From NCBI RefSeq assembly GCF_019357415.1, contig NZ_CP048410.1, forward strand, positions 124,001-188,000: a DNA stretch of 64,000 nucleotides. Direction: 5' to 3'. Position 1 is the stretch's first letter, and each line of letters begins with the position of its first letter. Below the pieces are notes generated by a model. It made no database searches. It saw only the letters and a list, made by a program, of their open reading frames with translations, and had not been told where the DNA came from. Shown here piece after piece: positions 8,463 to 16,177 of the stretch. Source of the DNA: Gramella sp. MT6 (GTDB taxonomy: Bacteria > Bacteroidota > Bacteroidia > Flavobacteriales > Flavobacteriaceae). The translations under genes and the position numbers were made by a program.

Positions 8463-8801
8463 ATGAAAAAAATCGAAGCAATCATTCGAAAGTCAGAGTT
8501 CGATGAAACCAAGGAGGCTCTTCATGAAATAGGAGTAACCTTCTTTAGTTATTGGGATGTAACCGGAGTAGGTAACGAGAAAGTAGGTCACGTTTATCGC
8601 GGTGTTAGTTATAGCACAGCAGATATTCAAAGACGATATCTCTCTATTGTGGTAACAGATTCTTTCCTGGACAAAACCATTGAAACCCTTTTAAAAGCTG
8701 CTTACACGGGTAAAGTTGGAGACGGGAAAATTTTTGTCACCACGATAGATGAAGCCTATAGGATAAGGACTAAAGAAAAAGGCGCTGAATCTCTGAAATA
8801 A
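8463..8801 (+). CDS. Nitrogen regulatory protein P-II
   Basis: 112-residue trimeric PII signal protein that senses ATP/ADP and 2-oxoglutarate and gates ammonium transporters. The C-terminal signature TGKVGDGKIFV is intact. The T-loop reads VYRGVSYST, so the tyrosine equivalent to E. coli Tyr51 is kept (Tyr50 here). The rest of the loop differs from the proteobacterial RGAEYxVD pattern and is one residue shorter. It lies 27 nt upstream of amt, the typical glnK-amt arrangement, so its target is most likely that transporter. A GlnD-type modifying enzyme is not in this window. Confidence 0.93.
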   Translation: MKKIEAIIRKSEFDETKEALHEIGVTFFSYWDVTGVGNEKVGHVYRGVSYSTADIQRRYLSIVVTDSFLDKTIETLLKAAYTGKVGDGKIFVTTIDEAYRIRTKEKGAESLK

Positions 8802-8828
8802 ATTACGAATCAACTAACGAAAGAAATA

Positions 8829-10055
8829 ATGGACGCATTACTTACAGTAAATAACGTATGGATGATGATCTGCACAGGACTTGTTTTCTTTATGCACCTT
8901 GGATTTGCATTTTTGGAAATTGGTCTTACCAGACAAAAAAACACGATCAACATCCTTTTCAAAAATCTATTCATAATCACCGCCGGCCTGCTTTTATATT
9001 GTCTATTGGGTTTCAATCTAATGTATCCGGGGGAATTTAATGGCTTCTTTGGATTTGCCGGTTTCGGTCTTTCCAGCCCTCTTGTTGACGGATCCCTTGA
9101 CCTAGGTTACAATGAAGGCTACACATACTGGACAGATTTTCTGTTCCAGGGAATGTTCGCCGCAACTGCAGCTACTATAGTATCTGGTGCCGTTGCTGAA
9201 CGTATCAAACTTAATAGTTTCATGATATTCGTGATCTTATATGTTGGTATTATTTATCCGATTGCCGGTTCCTGGAAATGGGGTGGTGGATTCCTTGACG
9301 AAATGGGATTCTATGACTTTGCAGGTTCTACCCTGGTACACTCTGTTGGTGGATGGGCTGCTTTAGTAGCTATTTATCTACTAGGTGCCAGAATTGGAAA
9401 ATTTAAAGACGGAAAAGTGGGAGCCTTTCCGGGACATAATATGCCGTTCGCTACCGCGGGTGTTCTAATCTTATGGTTAGGATGGTTTGGATTTAATGGT
9501 GGCTCTGTACTTTCTGCAGATCCTGAACTTACTTCTCTAACATTGGTAACAACCTGTCTAGCGGCTGCTGCCGGTGGAGTAACCTCCTTCATTGTTTCCT
9601 CAATAAGATATAAGAATTATGATATTACGATGTTCCTGAACGGAATCTTAGGAGGATTGGTAGGTATCACTGCCGGTGCAGACCAAATGTCTCCAACAGA
9701 TGCCATCCTTATAGGAGCTATCGCAGGAGCTATCATCGTATTTGGCGTAGCCCTAATTGACAAGATAAAACTGGATGACCCGGTAGGTGCAGTTGCTGTT
9801 CACCTCATTTGTGGAATCTGGGGAACCCTGGCCGTTGGAATTTTTGGTAATATGGCCGGTGTAGACCAGTTTATAACTCAACTTATCGGAGTAGCATGCT
9901 ATGCTGCGATCTGTATAGTTGGATCCTTTATAATCTTTTATGTCCTAAAAGTTACTATGGGTATCAGAGTTTCCGCCAAAGAAGAAACGGAAGGTCTGGA
10001 TATTCATGAACATGGCATGGACGCCTATCCTGATTTCGGACTTAAGGAACATTAG
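8829..10055 (+). CDS. amt: Ammonium transporter Amt
   Basis: 408-residue polytopic inner-membrane protein with about 11 helices. The twin-histidine pore motif is present (FAGSTLVHSVGG and AVAVHLICGIWG), as is the conserved GHNMPFATAGVLILWLGWFG stretch. There is no long cleavable signal peptide. The C-terminus is short (GLDIHEHGMDAYPDF), resembling the PII-interacting tail. It follows the PII gene closely and precedes an outer-membrane porin, giving an uptake route across both membranes. Confidence 0.96.
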   Translation: MDALLTVNNVWMMICTGLVFFMHLGFAFLEIGLTRQKNTINILFKNLFIITAGLLLYCLLGFNLMYPGEFNGFFGFAGFGLSSPLVDGSLDLGYNEGYTYWTDFLFQGMFAATAATIVSGAVAERIKLNSFMIFVILYVGIIYPIAGSWKWGGGFLDEMGFYDFAGSTLVHSVGGWAALVAIYLLGARIGKFKDGKVGAFPGHNMPFATAGVLILWLGWFGFNGGSVLSADPELTSLTLVTTCLAAAAGGVTSFIVSSIRYKNYDITMFLNGILGGLVGITAGADQMSPTDAILIGAIAGAIIVFGVALIDKIKLDDPVGAVAVHLICGIWGTLAVGIFGNMAGVDQFITQLIGVACYAAICIVGSFIIFYVLKVTMGIRVSAKEETEGLDIHEHGMDAYPDFGLKEH

Positions 10056-10078
10056 GAAATAGTCTGTTAAACAAAAAA

Positions 10079-10104
10079 ACGGAGCGTTCCTCCAAACGCT
10101 CCGT
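10079..10104. terminator. Strong hairpin between amt and the porin gene
   Basis: Near-perfect stem ACGGAGCGTT / AAACGCTCCGT with loop CCTCC. On the plus strand it is followed by ATAAAATAAC, not a T run. The T run lies on the minus-strand side, yet no minus-strand gene ends here. It may be an mRNA-stabilising or attenuating hairpin rather than a simple terminator. Confidence 0.55.
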
Positions 10105-10193
10105 ATAAAATAACAGCTTTTCACATCTGATCAAAAAATGGTCAACCTAGTCGCTAAACTATTCAGTTAATTACATTTTTAACCAATTTTATT

Positions 10194-11288
10194 ATGAAAG
10201 CAATTACCTTTTCAAAATTAGTAAAAATTCTCATTTTACTACCGGTTGCCTTTACTACTTCTACAATTTTTTCGCAGGAAGTAGAGGAAGAAGAAACTTC
10301 AAAATTCTCTATTAGCGGAAGCGTAGACGCCTATTTCAGGACCAATTTTAACGGTCTGAATAAATCTGTAGAGATCGTGGGCGGTGATGAAGTAAGTTTT
10401 GTGCCTGCTGCACCCGCAACCTCATTTGCTAATGATCCAGGCTTTGCCATTGGAATGGCGAATGTCATCCTGGGATATGAAGGTGACAAGGTTGGCTTCG
10501 TAGCAGACCTTGTCTTTGGACCCCGCGGTGAAGATGCAGTATTTCTATCTGCTCCATCAACTAATATCGTTAATCAACTTTATGCCTATTATAAGGTCAA
10601 TGATGCTTTAAAATTTACCATAGGTAACTGGAATACTTTCCTGGGTTATGAGGTCATTTCTCCGGCAGCTAATTTCAATTATTCAACTTCCTATATGTTC
10701 TCTTACGGCCCATTTTCACATACAGGACTTAAAGCAGATTTCAGTTTTAATGATAAATGGACAGGAATGCTTGCCGTTATGAACCCTACAGATTATACCG
10801 AATTCAACCCCATTGGCAAATATACCTTTGGTGGTCAGCTTGGATATTCCAACGCCAACGGTAGCGCTTTTTTAAATCTCATCTATGGCGAACAATCTCT
10901 CTCTGACGACGCGTTGTTCCAAATAGATCTAACTACTGGTTGGGATCTTACAGATGCATTTTATTTAGGTTTCAACGGAACCTACCAAACAACAGATGGA
11001 ATTGGGTTCTACGGTGCAGCGCTTTATCCTCAGGTCGCTTTATCTGAAAGTTTTGGACTGGGTTTAAGAGCAGAATACTTTAAAGAGCTTGAGGACGGTG
11101 GTCCAGTTTATGGAGCAGACGTTCGCTCCTTAGATTTTACCCTGACCGGTAATTATACAGTTGGAGGTCTTATCATCAAACCAGAATTAAGACTTGATAG
11201 CATTTCTGAAGAAGTATTCCTTGACCAGGACCTGCAGGCTACAGACAACCTTGCTTCGTTTGTCTTAGCAGCCATATATGCATTCTAA
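10194..11288 (+). CDS. Outer-membrane beta-barrel porin (OmpL/BBP2-like)
   Basis: 364 residues with a Sec signal peptide ending near TIFSQE. Amphipathic beta strands follow, with family-like FSISGSVDAYFRTNFN, GMANVILGYEGDKVGFVADL, an ANFNYSTSYMFSYGPFSHTGLK stretch and a final phenylalanine (AIYAF). This fits the BBP2/OmpL-like porins often found beside amt in Bacteroidota. Inferred role: passage of ammonium or small nitrogen compounds through the outer membrane. It ends directly against the convergent DUF1684 gene with no intervening base. Confidence 0.82.
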   Translation: MKAITFSKLVKILILLPVAFTTSTIFSQEVEEEETSKFSISGSVDAYFRTNFNGLNKSVEIVGGDEVSFVPAAPATSFANDPGFAIGMANVILGYEGDKVGFVADLVFGPRGEDAVFLSAPSTNIVNQLYAYYKVNDALKFTIGNWNTFLGYEVISPAANFNYSTSYMFSYGPFSHTGLKADFSFNDKWTGMLAVMNPTDYTEFNPIGKYTFGGQLGYSNANGSAFLNLIYGEQSLSDDALFQIDLTTGWDLTDAFYLGFNGTYQTTDGIGFYGAALYPQVALSESFGLGLRAEYFKELEDGGPVYGADVRSLDFTLTGNYTVGGLIIKPELRLDSISEEVFLDQDLQATDNLASFVLAAIYAF

Positions 11289-11906
11289 TTAGTGCTTATC
11301 AAATGCCTTTACACCGGCAATTATTTCTATAGGCAGGTCATTCTCCTTAGGCGGAATGGGGCAGGAATAATTGCCACTATAGGCACAATAAGGATTATAT
11401 GCCTTATTAAAATCCAGGGTTACTTCTTTAGATTCTGGTATCCTGAAATCAATATATCTCCCACCTCCATAGGTTGCATCTCCATTAGTGAGATCTGTGA
11501 AGGGTAAGAACAAATAATCAAAATATTCCGGATCATTCACCAGATCCTGATTCTGATATACATTCAGTTTTAAGTCCTTTCCTTTTAAACTAAAATACAA
11601 CTCACCATACTTTACGTACATCTTCATTCTATCGGTACTGGTTTTCATAGCGAAAGGAGATTCAGATGGAGTACGCACAAATTCTGCCTGTACAATATAA
11701 TCAGGATCGATTTCAAAAAATTCCAGACCTCTGAATTCCTCCAGATCTTTTTCATCTAAAGGAGATTTTTCAGGGTTTGCATATTCCCTTTCCAACTCGA
11801 TCTGAAACTTTTTAGCACTTTCTATAAGGTCTGCATCCTGGGCCGAAATAGTTTCCGGAATGAAAAAAAACTGAAACAGGATTAATGCAAAAATGGATGT
11901 TCTCAT
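11289..11906 (-). CDS. DUF1684 domain exported protein
   Basis: From the ATG at 11906 the product has 205 residues with a clear signal peptide (MRTSIFALILFQFFF...ISAQ). The longer frame to 11948 would put a second hydrophobic stretch in front and is less likely. DUF1684 hallmarks are YGGGRYIDFRIPES, NKAYNPYCAYSGNYSCPIPP and the C-terminal IIAGVKAF. The function of the family is unknown. It is probably periplasmic. Confidence 0.85.
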   Translation of the reverse strand: MRTSIFALILFQFFFIPETISAQDADLIESAKKFQIELEREYANPEKSPLDEKDLEEFRGLEFFEIDPDYIVQAEFVRTPSESPFAMKTSTDRMKMYVKYGELYFSLKGKDLKLNVYQNQDLVNDPEYFDYLFLPFTDLTNGDATYGGGRYIDFRIPESKEVTLDFNKAYNPYCAYSGNYSCPIPPKENDLPIEIIAGVKAFDKH

Positions 11907-11961
11907 CAAATATCTTTTTGAAGCACTCAAAATTAATAATAAAAACACCCAAAATTTAATT

Positions 11962-11969
11962 TAATTTTG
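11962..11969 (+). promoter_or_regulatory. Bacteroidota -7 box (TAATTTTG) for the MFS gene
   Basis: TAATTTTG matches TAnnTTTG and lies 17 nt before the ATG at 11987. No -33 TTG at suitable spacing was seen. Confidence 0.5.
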
Positions 11970-11986
11970 AGGACTCATCACCAACC

Positions 11987-13192
11987 ATGAAGAACCTGTT
12001 ACGCTATTATTTTGAATCCTTTGGAGGCTTACGCAAGGAGATCTGGCTATTATCATTAATTACCCTTATTAATAGAGCGGGAACCATGGTAATACCTTTT
12101 CTATCTCTTTACCTTACGAAAAGCAGAGGGTTCACACTCGAAGAAGTAGGCTGGATCTTGACGTTTTTCGGACTTGGATCGGTTACGGGATCATGGCTGG
12201 GCGGAAAGTTAACAGACAAGATTGGCCATTACAAGACCATGGCGCTAAGCCTTATAGTCTCTTCATTCCTGTTCGTTCTCTTACAGTTCCCCGAATCCTT
12301 CTGGCCAATTTGTATAGGAATATATCTGGTAATGACAGTAGCAGATATCTTTAGGCCGGCAGTATTTGTAGCTATAAGTGCCTATAGCAAACCACAGAAC
12401 AGAACGAGATCTGTAACTTTAATAAGACTGGCCATTAATCTCGGGTTTTCGGCCGGGCCCGCCATAGGTGGATTTATTATCGCAACTGGAGGATACAACT
12501 GGCTTTTCTGGGTAGATGGACTTACCTGTCTTGCTGCCGGATTACTTTTGCTGAAGCTTTTGCACCCTAAACGGTCAACGCCTGAACCTGAAGATATCAT
12601 TGTTAGGGCAAAATCGGCTATGAGTGACCGACTTTACCTCATTTTCGTTTTTGCGATGATGATATTTGGTTTTGTTTTTATCCAGTATTTTTCAACCATG
12701 CCGTTGTATTATGCTGAAATACATAAGCTGAATGAATTTGAGATAGGTTTATTACTAGGATTAAACGGACTTACGATTTTCCTTTTTGAGATGCCTCTTA
12801 TAAAATTTATGGAAAACCAGAAGCACACCGCCACAGGTTATGTGATACTTGGAACAATCCTTACAGGTATTAGTTTCCTGGTTGTGAACCTAACTGGATG
12901 GATTGGGATCCTGGTAGTTGGAATGTTGCTCGCAACCGTTGGTGAAATGATAGGTTTCCCCTTTTCAAACAGCTTCGCTCTACACAGGTCTGATGGCAAA
13001 AAACGAGGATCTTACATGGCACTTTACAGTATTGCATTTTCGGTGAGTCATATTTTTGGTCATAACTCAGGGATGCAATTGATAGATAATTTCGGGTTTG
13101 AAATTACCTGGTATACTATGTTTGGTCTTTCCCTTTTTGCCTGTATGCTTTTATTCGTGCTAAAGAAGCTTCTAAAGCGCGAAAGCGCCTAA
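11987..13192 (+). CDS. MFS transporter
   Basis: 401 residues with 12 predicted helices. The MFS loop 2-3 motif appears as GGKLTDKIGHYKTM, and the N-terminal half has NRAGTMVIPFLSLYLTKSRGF, typical of the DHA1-like drug/metabolite group. Substrate cannot be told from sequence. It has its own promoter box. The 3' end overlaps the convergent gene by 4 nt (CTAA). Confidence 0.88.
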   Translation: MKNLLRYYFESFGGLRKEIWLLSLITLINRAGTMVIPFLSLYLTKSRGFTLEEVGWILTFFGLGSVTGSWLGGKLTDKIGHYKTMALSLIVSSFLFVLLQFPESFWPICIGIYLVMTVADIFRPAVFVAISAYSKPQNRTRSVTLIRLAINLGFSAGPAIGGFIIATGGYNWLFWVDGLTCLAAGLLLLKLLHPKRSTPEPEDIIVRAKSAMSDRLYLIFVFAMMIFGFVFIQYFSTMPLYYAEIHKLNEFEIGLLLGLNGLTIFLFEMPLIKFMENQKHTATGYVILGTILTGISFLVVNLTGWIGILVVGMLLATVGEMIGFPFSNSFALHRSDGKKRGSYMALYSIAFSVSHIFGHNSGMQLIDNFGFEITWYTMFGLSLFACMLLFVLKKLLKRESA

Positions 13193-14607
13193 TTTATCTT
13201 ATCATTAAAGAACTTAGATTCTCCCAGGTATTTTTTAATGATGGCATTATACTCAGGTGTAAATTGAAGCTCCAGTGCGCCTTCAATGTTATATAGTGAT
13301 TCCATATCTGAATATCCTGTTTTTAAAAGATCCTCAAGATAAAGGAGAGCAGTTTCATGATCACCATCTAAGCCTGCGAGAGAAATGATCTTTAGGTAAG
13401 CTTCCGGATCTTTCTTATTTATCACGGTTCGCAAAACACTAATAAATATCTTCACATCTATTGGAGCTCTGGATTTCATTATCTCATCAAACTCCCGTTT
13501 CGTAACAAAATCCAGATAACCTAAGAGACGATAAGCCATATTCGATTTAGCTTCGGCATCACCTTCTTTAAGTTTCTCAAGTTCATCTACCTGGTAGGCC
13601 CACCATCCAATATTATCGAAATTCGCAGTGAGAATATCAGATCCCAGTAGATATTCATATTCTCTTTGCTGCTGCTTTTCAAAAGAAACAGCCTGCCTGA
13701 AATCACTTTTTTGAGACCTGTAAGTACTGGATCTTTTTATCTCCTTTTTCCTTTCTTCCAAAATTTCCTCATATCCAAAATCTTCATATTTCTCTTCCAT
13801 CCTTTCCAGTTTCTGGTATGCGGAATAATAATTTCGAGTTCTTCTAAGAGTTTCTGTATAGGCTAATTCATTATCAAATAACTTTTGAATAAATGCTTCG
13901 TTCTTTGGTCTTTTTCCTTTTTGAATAGCTTCCAGGGTAAATCCCGTAATTGCATTAGAAATTACTGGTCCGTCGGGCCATTCATCTTCCTTTCCATCAA
14001 AATAATATACATCTGTAGGAAAATCAAGATCATCATAGAACCTTAGATAATCCTCCATTTCATATACCATATAATCTTTGTTTCCTGCAATTCCTATGAA
14101 CATATATGGGTTACTCCTATCAAGATAATCTGGATTTACGAATGAATTACCTACAGCCATCACTCCCGCCATTTTTTTGTAGATAAGAGGCAGAGCAGAA
14201 CCAACCTGAGCTCCCTCTCCCATTCCGGCAGTATAAACCAGGTCAAGATCTACCGGAAAGGTCTGCATAACCTCATTCATCATCGAAGTTGCAGTTTCTA
14301 TTATAGTATCGATAGGTTTTTCTTTTAGCTTAATGTTAGAAGAAGCTATTATATATTGCTGATCTTCTGCCGCCCATCTGAATAAATTAGCCGTGGTAGA
14401 TCCACGACCCTGAGGATCAAAGACAAAAATTACCGGCCACTCCTTTTCCGGAGTATAATCTCTGGGAACATATAAAGCATAGGTTTCACCAGGAACAGCC
14501 GAGATTGGTAAGGAATCGGTTACTCCTCCTTTGACAATCCTATACTCCTGGGCTTGTAAGCTTGCAATCGCAAAAACAGTAAAAACTGCTAATAGTAGTT
14601 TTCTCAT
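13189..14607 (-). CDS. Exported alpha/beta-hydrolase-fold protein lacking the nucleophile serine
   Basis: 472 residues. There is a signal peptide to about residue 19 (ASLQAQ). An alpha/beta-hydrolase-like part spans about 30-240: YALYVPRDYTPEKEWPVIFVFDPQGRGS resembles polyhydroxyalkanoate-depolymerase or phospholipase-like enzymes. Then comes a helical C-terminal region rich in Glu/Lys, TPR-like (RNYYSAYQKLERMEEKYEDF; HETALLYLEDLLKTGYSDM). Where a GxSxG elbow is expected (about residues 127-131) the sequence is GMGEG, so serine is missing. It is probably non-catalytic, perhaps a binding or scaffold protein of the envelope. Confidence 0.65.
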   Translation of the reverse strand: MRKLLLAVFTVFAIASLQAQEYRIVKGGVTDSLPISAVPGETYALYVPRDYTPEKEWPVIFVFDPQGRGSTTANLFRWAAEDQQYIIASSNIKLKEKPIDTIIETATSMMNEVMQTFPVDLDLVYTAGMGEGAQVGSALPLIYKKMAGVMAVGNSFVNPDYLDRSNPYMFIGIAGNKDYMVYEMEDYLRFYDDLDFPTDVYYFDGKEDEWPDGPVISNAITGFTLEAIQKGKRPKNEAFIQKLFDNELAYTETLRRTRNYYSAYQKLERMEEKYEDFGYEEILEERKKEIKRSSTYRSQKSDFRQAVSFEKQQQREYEYLLGSDILTANFDNIGWWAYQVDELEKLKEGDAEAKSNMAYRLLGYLDFVTKREFDEIMKSRAPIDVKIFISVLRTVINKKDPEAYLKIISLAGLDGDHETALLYLEDLLKTGYSDMESLYNIEGALELQFTPEYNAIIKKYLGESKFFNDKIN

Positions 14608-14658
14608 AAATAAAGAATAGACTTAAATATATGAATTGCATCATTAATTATTCCATAA

Positions 14659-14689
14659 AAAAACCCACAAGTAATATACTTATGGGTTT
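14659..14689 (-). terminator. Terminator of the small DUF1328-like gene
   Basis: Stem AAACCCA.AAGTA pairs with TACTTATGGGTTT, with a short AT loop. On the minus strand it is followed by a run of T, appropriate for the gene at 14720-14917. Confidence 0.8.
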
Positions 14690-14719
14690 ATCTATAATTT
14701 AAAGATTAATTTTCCTTAT

Positions 14720-14917
14720 TTATTTACGTACGCGCTGCAGTTTCATTTTCGGTTTATCGGGAAAAAATAATTTCGCCATCAGTGAAACGATTAACAAATC
14801 TGCAAAAATCAGAAACATCACTCTAACAACTTCAATTCCCGAAAACGATAAACCTGTAAATCCAACCAATCCTGTGATTACTGCAAGCACTAGAAATAAT
14901 AACGCCTTCTTTTTCAT
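14720..14917 (-). CDS. Small DUF1328-like membrane protein
   Basis: 65 residues with two hydrophobic helices: MKKKALLFLVLAVITGLVGF, then a second helix around VRVMFLIFADLLIVSLMAKL. The tail is basic (KPKMKLQRVRK). The layout LFLVLAVITGLVGFTGLSFSGIE resembles the DUF1328/YtjA family of stress-associated small inner-membrane proteins. Function unknown. It has its own terminator, so is probably monocistronic. The 218 nt upstream (14918-15135) hold only AT-rich sequence with no gene that I can support. Confidence 0.7.
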   Translation of the reverse strand: MKKKALLFLVLAVITGLVGFTGLSFSGIEVVRVMFLIFADLLIVSLMAKLFFPDKPKMKLQRVRK

Positions 14918-15135
14918 AACTCGATTTTTACTTTTTACTTTCTATTTTAAAGCAAATTTAATGACAGATTAGACGCTGCTATCATAAAGAAATTACAATT
15001 AATCTGGATTTAACAATAAAAAAACCAGCTGATAATCAGTTGTTAATATTCGGAATAAGAAATACCGTTTTTTAACATTTACTTTTCAGAAATGCTCTTA
15101 TAATAAGTTGAAAAGTTGTTGAGCAGAAATCACAA

Positions 15136-15576
15136 TTAATCGACTTTTGCGACTATTGGACCATCTTTTATAACGTTAGAAAGTACAATGTGGGTTCTTG
15201 TTTCGCCATAGGTAATTAATTTATCAATAAGCTTTTCAAGATGCACCTGGTCCTTTAATATCACTTCCATGATAATATTTTCATTACCGGTAATACGATA
15301 ACAATTCACCACTTCTTTAAATTCCTTTACAGTTTCCAGAAAGGCTTTTAATCTCCCTGTAAATGCTCTTAAAGTAATAATAGCCCTAAGTTGGTAACCG
15401 GTTTTTTGATGAGATAAATTTACCTTGTAAGAATCTATAATCCCGCTATCTTCCATTTTCCTCACTCTTTCGGCTACTGCAGGAGAGGTTAAACCTATTT
15501 TCCTTCCTACTTCAGAGAAGGATATTCGTGCATTTTTCTGCAATTCTTCGAGGATTGCCCAATTTAATTTATCCAC
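15136..15576 (-). CDS. Lrp/AsnC family transcriptional regulator
   Basis: 146 residues. The N-terminal winged HTH is at about residues 4-60 (LQKNARISFSEVGRKIGLTS, then AVAERVRKMEDSGII). A C-terminal RAM/AsnC ligand-binding domain follows (VNCYRITGNENIIMEVIL). Such proteins sense amino acids and control their metabolism. The effector is unknown. The start codon is GTG at 15576. It is divergent from the hypothetical gene at 15688. Confidence 0.92.
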   Translation of the reverse strand: MDKLNWAILEELQKNARISFSEVGRKIGLTSPAVAERVRKMEDSGIIDSYKVNLSHQKTGYQLRAIITLRAFTGRLKAFLETVKEFKEVVNCYRITGNENIIMEVILKDQVHLEKLIDKLITYGETRTHIVLSNVIKDGPIVAKVD

Positions 15577-15687
15577 AACAATTTAAAGTTTAAGCTACAA
15601 TTTAATTTAGTTTCTAAAGATAAATAATTTTTAGACTTTAAAATTTAAAGACAAGTAATTAATTTGCTTAGTAAATTAGTATAAAAT

Positions 15688-16092
15688 TTGCAGGTGAAAT
15701 ATTTCTCAGGAAATTCGGATAGAAGATACTCGGCTTTATACTTTAAGGCCCAGGAGATCATGCAGATCTCCCGCCGTATTTCAGATTATATCATACCAGA
15801 TCTGGCCGTTCTCAATGAGAATGGAACCGAAGACAAAAGCATCTATTTCACCGGGGATATCATTAGAAACTCTCATTCGCTCATCCTTAATATCAATAAA
15901 GCAGAAACTGAATATTTCCAGGATTCCAAGATGAAATACGTGGCCAGCGTAAGCAAACTTACCGAAAGGCTTTATAAAAGCTGTGAGCGACTGGAATATG
16001 CCAGTAGCAATGGTAAAGATTTTTTAATTATTCTAAGAAAAGAAATTCAGAAGTTCAGAAAACTTCAGCGTGTCTGGAGGCTATCTCTATAA
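15688..16092 (+). CDS. Hypothetical helical protein, 134 residues (start uncertain)
   Basis: A basic, mostly helical protein (RRYSALYFKAQEIMQISRRIS; SVSKLTERLYKSCERLEYA; EIQKFRKLQRVWRL). I recognise no family. Possible starts are TTG 15688, GTG 15694 or ATG 15757-region codons further in. The AT-rich sequence just before TTG (ATAAAATTTGC) resembles a -7 box, which would favour GTG 15694 or later. It is divergent from the Lrp-type regulator, which may control it. A good terminator follows. Confidence 0.55.
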   Translation: MQVKYFSGNSDRRYSALYFKAQEIMQISRRISDYIIPDLAVLNENGTEDKSIYFTGDIIRNSHSLILNINKAETEYFQDSKMKYVASVSKLTERLYKSCERLEYASSNGKDFLIILRKEIQKFRKLQRVWRLSL

Positions 16093-16106
16093 AATTACTT
16101 AATCAA

Positions 16107-16137
16107 AAAAAAACCGGATGTTCATCCGGTTTTTTTA
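16107..16137. terminator. Bidirectional terminator
   Basis: Perfect stem ACCGGATG / CATCCGGT with loop TT, flanked by A8 on the left and T7 on the right. It lies between the plus-strand gene ending at 16092 and the minus-strand icmF ending at 16178. Confidence 0.9.
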
Positions 16138-16177
16138 TATCCATGGCTCACATTTAGCTGCGAGCTCGAAGGTCTTC

